This document shows, in pieces, positions 7,258 to 10,668 of a DNA stretch of 10,668 nt. Made by a program: the position numbers and the translations under genes. The stretch spans positions 1 to 10,668 of the forward strand of contig CALCPT010000293.1 in the NCBI GenBank assembly GCA_937897265.1, read 5' to 3'. The notes beneath the pieces were generated by a model. The model did no database searches. It worked only from the letters and a program-made list of their open reading frames with translations, and was not told the origin of the DNA. Source of the DNA: an uncultured Alcaligenaceae bacterium. Its GTDB lineage: Bacteria; Pseudomonadota; Gammaproteobacteria; Burkholderiales; Burkholderiaceae_B. The stretch's first letter is position 1. Each line of letters starts with the position of its first letter.

Positions 7258-8541
7258 TTAGATTGGGGTGTTCACCCCAGCGGGTGCATTCAGAAACACG
7301 AAGGGATTTAGAAACTGTCGTCGCCAAAAGAGCTTTTTGTCGACCTCGCTCAACGAGGCCTCTTCACAAACCCCTTGCCACGCGTGGTCAATGATCTTGA
7401 CTTGCTGATTGACGATGCTGATGGCTTCGTGTTGATTGAGCAAAAACAGTGAGGCTGCGGCAATGCAAGTACCGACTTGACTCGTGCGATCGTTGTCGCG
7501 AATCAGCATGGCTTGCGAGGATTGTTGTCCTGTTCGTGATTGAGGACAAATGTCATAAGCCGGGGTCAACGTCAGTTGTTGTCCATCCCAAAACGCGGCA
7601 TGGTTGCGCGCGTGATCATCGGTATTACCGCACAAAATATTGAAAACAATTCTTGAGAAAAGCTCTCGCAGAGTGGGCTTTGGATTTGAGAAGCGGTGCC
7701 GAATAATCTCTGCAAGTTTTTCGTAACTGGCGTAGGCCGCCATCATTTCATCGAGCTCGAGTATCGTCAGCGCAGAGACCATCGCGCGTCTGTGCCAACG
7801 TTCGTCGCTCCATGTTCGATCAAAGCGTTCAATTAACAACACATCTTTACCCAGCGCGCGACGTAAATGCACGGGCGCTACTTGTAACCCAACTTTTTCG
7901 GCGAGGCGCATCGCGATAAACTCTGCTTTGACGACGCTGTACAGATCGTTGCTTGCAGAAAACTTAGCGATGTACTTGCGCTTGCCATCATTCAGCATCA
8001 CTTTTGGTCGGGCGCCGCCAAGCGACGTGCCGTGCAATAAGGCTTGGTCTAGTTCGGATGAGAGCAGCATGCCGCGATCGACTTTCTCGGCCGCTGTTAA
8101 TAACTCTTCTAGCGTGGGTTGCGGTGTGTGTCTTGCGACATATTGAGTCGCTGAGTGTTGAAAATCGAGCGCGCCGATTCTGTCAGAGCCTGACTCAAGC
8201 AAATAGGTCAACTCGCTGAGTTCAATTTGTGAAGGATCGACCCCCGCTGTACCGAGTTTGCGGTTAATGAGCACACGCCTTCCCCAGGCATCAGGTGAGG
8301 CGTCCCGGATACAACTGGGCATACTCATCATTGGTAGCAGCGGTTGTACCCCCGGACGCATTGGTAGTTCGGGCGCATATAAAGCGATCGCATTGCTTCG
8401 AGCCAGATAGCTTCGACCGTAGTTGAACACTAACTGCTGGCCTTGTTGAGAGAGCAGCCCCGCTACGATTGGTTCGGTGGCCGTTGGTAGCCAGATCCAG
8501 ACGTAGGCCTCTGAATACTTAGCACCGATCCTAGAAGTCAT
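7258..8541 (-). CDS. hipA: HipA-family Ser/Thr kinase toxin
   Basis: HipA kinases arrest growth when free of the HipB antitoxin; E. coli HipA phosphorylates glutamyl-tRNA synthetase and drives persistence. This protein is 427 aa (E. coli 440). The N-terminal subdomain (~10-105) precedes GTSLGGARPK (171-180), the P-loop-like motif whose S173 aligns with autophosphorylated Ser150 of E. coli HipA. K193 in YIAKF is the likely ATP-binding Lys. NTDDHARNH contains the catalytic Asp (D308) and N313, and AYDICP holds the Mg-binding D330. All kinase residues are intact, so the toxin is probably active. I start at ATG 8541 because VWIWLP follows directly. That start overlaps the hipB stop by 11 bp (ATGACTTCTAG), which suggests coupling; the longer frame to 8688 lies inside hipB. 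The gene converges on the sulfatase gene with 7 bp between stops. Confidence 0.92.
   Translation of the reverse strand: MTSRIGAKYSEAYVWIWLPTATEPIVAGLLSQQGQQLVFNYGRSYLARSNAIALYAPELPMRPGVQPLLPMMSMPSCIRDASPDAWGRRVLINRKLGTAGVDPSQIELSELTYLLESGSDRIGALDFQHSATQYVARHTPQPTLEELLTAAEKVDRGMLLSSELDQALLHGTSLGGARPKVMLNDGKRKYIAKFSASNDLYSVVKAEFIAMRLAEKVGLQVAPVHLRRALGKDVLLIERFDRTWSDERWHRRAMVSALTILELDEMMAAYASYEKLAEIIRHRFSNPKPTLRELFSRIVFNILCGNTDDHARNHAAFWDGQQLTLTPAYDICPQSRTGQQSSQAMLIRDNDRTSQVGTCIAAASLFLLNQHEAISIVNQQVKIIDHAWQGVCEEASLSEVDKKLFWRRQFLNPFVFLNAPAGVNTPI
7264..7279. terminator. short perfect inverted repeat at the hipA 3' end
   Basis: TGGGGTG (7264-7270) and CACCCCA (7273-7279) form a perfect inverted repeat with a TT centre, inside the last codons of hipA and 14 bp after the sulfatase stop. 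It could act on both convergent transcripts. No T-run follows on either side, so intrinsic termination is uncertain. Confidence 0.35.
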
Positions 8542-8869
8542 CTTTGACTTCTTTAGCGATGGGTCTAACGGCTTTAGGGAGTAAGGCCATTTTTTCTTGA
8601 TGTAGGCCGAGACGGGAAGCAAGCTGCCTAGGGTCTTGCTCAAAGAGGGGTACGCCACAAATCGTGGCGACCTCGAAGACGGCTCCAATTGAACAGCTCG
8701 GGTCGCCTCGCTCGAGGCGCTGAAGAAGAGCGCGTGAGATGCCAGCGCGCAACGCCAAGTCGGACGTAGTCATGGATTTTTTGATACGGGCTTCGCGCAC
8801 GAGTTGTCCGAGCAGCTGCAGTGCATTGCTGCTGTGTTGTGAAATGGGGCGTGAAACGGGTTTAACCAT
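8531..8869 (-). CDS. hipB: HipB-family XRE antitoxin / autorepressor
   Basis: This 112-aa DNA-binding protein is the cognate antitoxin of the downstream HipA and the probable repressor of its own operon. The XRE-type helix-turn-helix spans about residues 17-76, with MTTSDLALRAGISRALLQRLERG at 33-55 as its core in two short pieces: TTSDLALRAG and SRALLQRLERG. It is longer than E. coli HipB (88 aa), with extra residues at both ends. The C-terminal tail (~85-112, ending KEVKDDF) is charged and probably flexible; in E. coli the corresponding tail affects Lon turnover. No good Shine-Dalgarno sequence precedes the ATG at 8869. Met33 would cut into the HTH, so the upstream ATG is preferred. The likely operators lie at 8926-9023. 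Confidence 0.9.
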   Translation of the reverse strand: MVKPVSRPISQHSSNALQLLGQLVREARIKKSMTTSDLALRAGISRALLQRLERGDPSCSIGAVFEVATICGVPLFEQDPRQLASRLGLHQEKMALLPKAVRPIAKEVKDDF

Positions 8870-8925
8870 GTTGGTTCAGGACGGACTGATCAGCCAAAAA
8901 GTTAAGCTGCAATTTAAAGTTTGGA

Positions 8926-9023
8926 TGAATCAGTTTCGCATAGGTATAGCCTAAAATCAATATATTTGATTCATTAATGATTCATTAAAACCTTTATGAA
9001 TCATTAATGATACATTGATATCA
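8926..9023. promoter_or_regulatory. hipBA operator array of TGAWTCA heptamers
   Basis: TGA(A/T)TCA occurs at 8926-8932, 8967-8973, 8978-8984 and 8997-9003, with a TGATACA variant at 9008-9014. The last four form two composite sites, TGATTCATTAATGATTCA (8967-8984) and TGAATCATTAATGATACA (8997-9014). Each is centred on the perfect palindrome TCATTAATGA, and the two are exactly 30 bp apart, about three helical turns. Flanking palindromes are AATCAA-TATAT-TTGATT (8955-8971) and TGATATCA (9016-9023). The layout suits cooperative binding of a dimeric repressor on one DNA face. Assignment to HipB is inferred from position upstream of hipB. Confidence 0.65.
8959..8964 (-). promoter_or_regulatory. candidate -10 element of the hipBA promoter
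   Basis: On the minus strand these bases read TATATT (5 of 6 matches to TATAAT). They are followed by ~90 nt of leader to the hipB ATG. No good -35 lies at 16-18 bp; the -35 region falls inside the operator at 8967-8984, so repressor binding there would block RNA polymerase. Confidence 0.35.
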
Positions 9024-9100
9024 GAATATCACCCATGCACATGGTCGCGACAAACGCGTGATTGAGGCCGGCATGAAGCGTTATCTCAAGAGCTTGACCG

Positions 9101-10336
9101 TCATTGCGCCATAAAGTCGTGACGCTCCATCAGCCAAGACACTGCAAAGCCCGCCACCAAGCCCCAAAATGCCGAGCCGATATTGAAGAGGCTGATATCG
9201 GCGACGGTGACAAGCAGGCTGACGAGGGCGCCCAAGGTAAACTTGCCTGAACCAAACGAGGTGACAAAGGCGCTTTGTAACGCGCGCAGCATGGCGAGGC
9301 CCGCTAACACCATAATGAAAGCTTTTGGGGTGGCCAAGGTGAGGTTGGTAAAGGTTGGCGCGAGAACCCCAAAGACCAAGGCCAGGCCGGCAAAGGTGAG
9401 TGCCCCAGTGTAGTGACGGGTTTTATCACCAGAGGAGCTGATCAAGGCATTTGTTGGGCCGGTAAGGCAAGAACTTACGGCACCCACTGCAGCGCTCAAA
9501 GCAGCACCTATGCCGCAGGCTACGGCAATCGCAGTGATGGGCGGCTCGTGCCCTGCAGCCTTAAGTACAGCGACACCTTGGCCATTTTGCACAACCAACA
9601 CCGTGATGGTCAGTGGAATAACTAGCTCTAACATTGCTGCCCAAGACCAGCTAGGCACCTGCAGGACTGGCTGGGCAAAACCGAGCGTACTTGAGTCGCC
9701 AGGATTGAGACGGCCTAGCAGCGTGATCATGATTGCACCGACCAATAGCGCTGCAATCACTGGCGGCATACGCCGCCCAAGCGTTGGTATGGCTGAGCAT
9801 AGGAAAAACACAAGCACCATGGGGGCAGCGATCGCGGCATCTCGATCGAGTGCGTGGATGACATCTAAGCCAAAGTGAAGAAACACGCCTGCGACCATAC
9901 CCATGACGATTGGCATCGGTAAGGCGGACATGAGGCGTTTAACGAAACCGCTGAGCCCAAGCAGTAGGATGATTAGACTGGTGGCGTAAAACGCACCAAT
10001 CACTGCAGAAAACGGTAAGTGCTGTAAGGCCGGGCCCACTAAAACAGTGCCTGGAATTGTCCAGCCAAAGGCCAGTGGCATTTGGTAGCGCCAGCTCATC
10101 ACAAGCGACAGCAGCCCATTGACAAAAAACACACCAAATACCCACGAAGCCAGCTCTACTGACGTGAGCCCGCCTCGCGTACCGACCGAAAGCACTACAG
10201 CAAAGGGCCCCGTTGCTGCAAAAATAAAACCAATCAGACCGTTGGCGATGCTGTTGGTGCTAAGGTCTGCCAACACTTCGCGTAAGTGCGCACGTGGCTT
10301 TGGAGGGCGTTCGATTTGAAAAAACAAGACGGGCAC
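9101..10336 (-). CDS. benE: BenE-family benzoate/H+ symporter
   Basis: This 411-aa inner-membrane transporter of the BenE family imports benzoate, or a related aromatic acid, with protons. Hydrophobic segments fill the protein from about residue 30 to 405 (about 11-12 helices), including SIANGLIGFIFAATGPFAVV, FGWTIPGTVLVGPAL and the conserved GPTNALI region late in the protein. The N-terminal ~28 residues are cytosolic and basic. A GTG at 10336 gives the full frame. However, AGGTG (10334-10338 on the minus strand) sits 6 nt before a TTG at 10327, so the true start may be TTG at codon 4. No benABCD or other aromatic-degradation genes are in the window, so the substrate is inferred from the family. 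It is transcribed away from a divergent regulatory region shared with the partial gene at 10577. Confidence 0.9.
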   Translation of the reverse strand: MPVLFFQIERPPKPRAHLREVLADLSTNSIANGLIGFIFAATGPFAVVLSVGTRGGLTSVELASWVFGVFFVNGLLSLVMSWRYQMPLAFGWTIPGTVLVGPALQHLPFSAVIGAFYATSLIILLLGLSGFVKRLMSALPMPIVMGMVAGVFLHFGLDVIHALDRDAAIAAPMVLVFFLCSAIPTLGRRMPPVIAALLVGAIMITLLGRLNPGDSSTLGFAQPVLQVPSWSWAAMLELVIPLTITVLVVQNGQGVAVLKAAGHEPPITAIAVACGIGAALSAAVGAVSSCLTGPTNALISSSGDKTRHYTGALTFAGLALVFGVLAPTFTNLTLATPKAFIMVLAGLAMLRALQSAFVTSFGSGKFTLGALVSLLVTVADISLFNIGSAFWGLVAGFAVSWLMERHDFMAQ

Positions 10337-10413
10337 CTATTTGGGCGAAATCTAGAAAACAGAGCTTAGCAGTGCGCGCAGCCACTGGAGCCAGTTGTTA
10401 AGTAGGCTATGAG

Positions 10414-10432
10414 AATGATTGGCACAATTATT
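10414..10432. promoter_or_regulatory. 19-bp near-palindrome between benE and the divergent gene
   Basis: AATGATTG-GCA-CAATTATT has arms that match in 7 of 8 positions around a 3-bp centre. It lies ~80 bp upstream of benE and ~50 bp upstream of a possible promoter for the divergent gene. This is a typical place for a regulator site; its inner ATTG...CAAT could suit a dimeric regulator. The regulator is unknown. Confidence 0.4.
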
Positions 10433-10484
10433 GCTTGAAAACAAAGACTTTAATGGATGTGGAAAGTGTGCAAGACCAAGAAAC

Positions 10485-10514
10485 TTGACTTTCTGAATTG
10501 GTTATTAGTAAAAA
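10485..10514 (+). promoter_or_regulatory. candidate sigma70 promoter for the gene at 10577
   Basis: TTGACT (10485-10490, 5 of 6) and TAAAAA (10509-10514, 4 of 6) are separated by 18 bp on the plus strand. Transcription would start ~55 bp before the ATG at 10577. A tiny frame, ATG 10529 to TAG 10553-10555 (8 codons), lies in the leader. Confidence 0.35.
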
Positions 10515-10576
10515 ATACGTGGTGAACTATGCAAATCAATTATGGTGGCGTTTAGTCTACTTCTGTGGCGGCCAAA

Positions 10577-10668
10577 ATGTCTGAACAAGAATTTGATGTG
10601 CAGCAGACCCATAGCATTGAGCGCTGGGATCGCAATAAGTTAATTATGCAAAGCGCTGGTCGTGGGTG
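10577..10668 (+). CDS. start of an unrecognised gene, cut by the window end
   Basis: An open frame starts at ATG 10577 and runs off the window after 30 codons: MSEQEFDVQQTHSI, then ERWDRNKLIMQSAGRG. A GTG four codons earlier (10565) is also possible, with an in-frame TAG at 10553-10555 just upstream. GGCGG at 10567-10571 is a weak ribosome site for the ATG. The composition (W, D, R and few repeats) looks like a normal protein N-terminus. It recalls the start of class III aminotransferases to some degree, but 30 residues are too few to name it. It is divergent from benE and probably shares its control region. Confidence 0.5.
   Translation, partial: MSEQEFDVQQTHSIERWDRNKLIMQSAGRG

Noticed and set aside
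8542..8688. Longer hipA frame starting at 8688
   Set aside because: The extra 49 residues are the out-of-frame shadow of hipB. ATG 8541 gives a normal HipA N-terminus and a typical stop/start overlap.
10410..10433. Possible Fur box (GAGAATGATT...)
   Set aside because: Only the first half resembles the Fur consensus; the second half does not fit. The near-palindrome is better described without naming a regulator.

Overview
The window looks like a Burkholderiales-type betaproteobacterial chromosome segment, possibly from an Alcaligenaceae-like lineage. The evidence is a topoisomerase III with an Ala/Lys-rich tail, a BenE-type benzoate transporter, and DUF3429 and DUF455 genes; this placement is inference from gene content and moderate GC judged by eye. 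The first ~39 bases are not genomic: positions 7-39 match the standard Illumina TruSeq read-1 adapter, so the true sequence starts near base 40 and the contig end is an assembly artefact.

Layout: (1) 40-162, a possible tail of an upstream gene and the topB leader. (2) 163-2949 (+), topoisomerase III (topB) with two Cys4 zinc modules and a ~110-residue histone-H1-like tail, followed by a strong stem-loop at 2969-2999. (3) 3111-7250 (+), a compact five-gene run: a divergent PanB, a SET-domain lysine methyltransferase with post-SET zinc cysteines and a basic tail, a DUF3429 membrane protein, a DUF455 ferritin-like protein, and a formylglycine-type sulfatase/phosphonate monoester hydrolase. Gaps are 17, 8 and 3 bp, then an ATGA overlap, so co-transcription is likely. 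(4) 7258-8869 (-), a hipBA toxin-antitoxin pair that converges on the sulfatase gene with only 7 bp between stop codons. hipB and hipA overlap by 11 bp. (5) 8926-9023, an AT-rich upstream region with a periodic array of TGAWTCA heptamers forming two near-palindromes exactly 30 bp apart, the likely HipB operators. (6) 9101-10336 (-), a BenE-family benzoate/H+ symporter. (7) 10337-10668, a divergent regulatory region with a 19-bp near-palindrome and a possible sigma70 promoter, then the start of a gene that runs off the end.

No rRNA, tRNA, CRISPR array or insertion sequence was seen. Most of the window is recognisable. The points most worth following are the hipBA operator array, the SET methyltransferase next to proteins with H1-like tails, the mixed active site of the sulfatase, and the divergent PanB that heads the operon.
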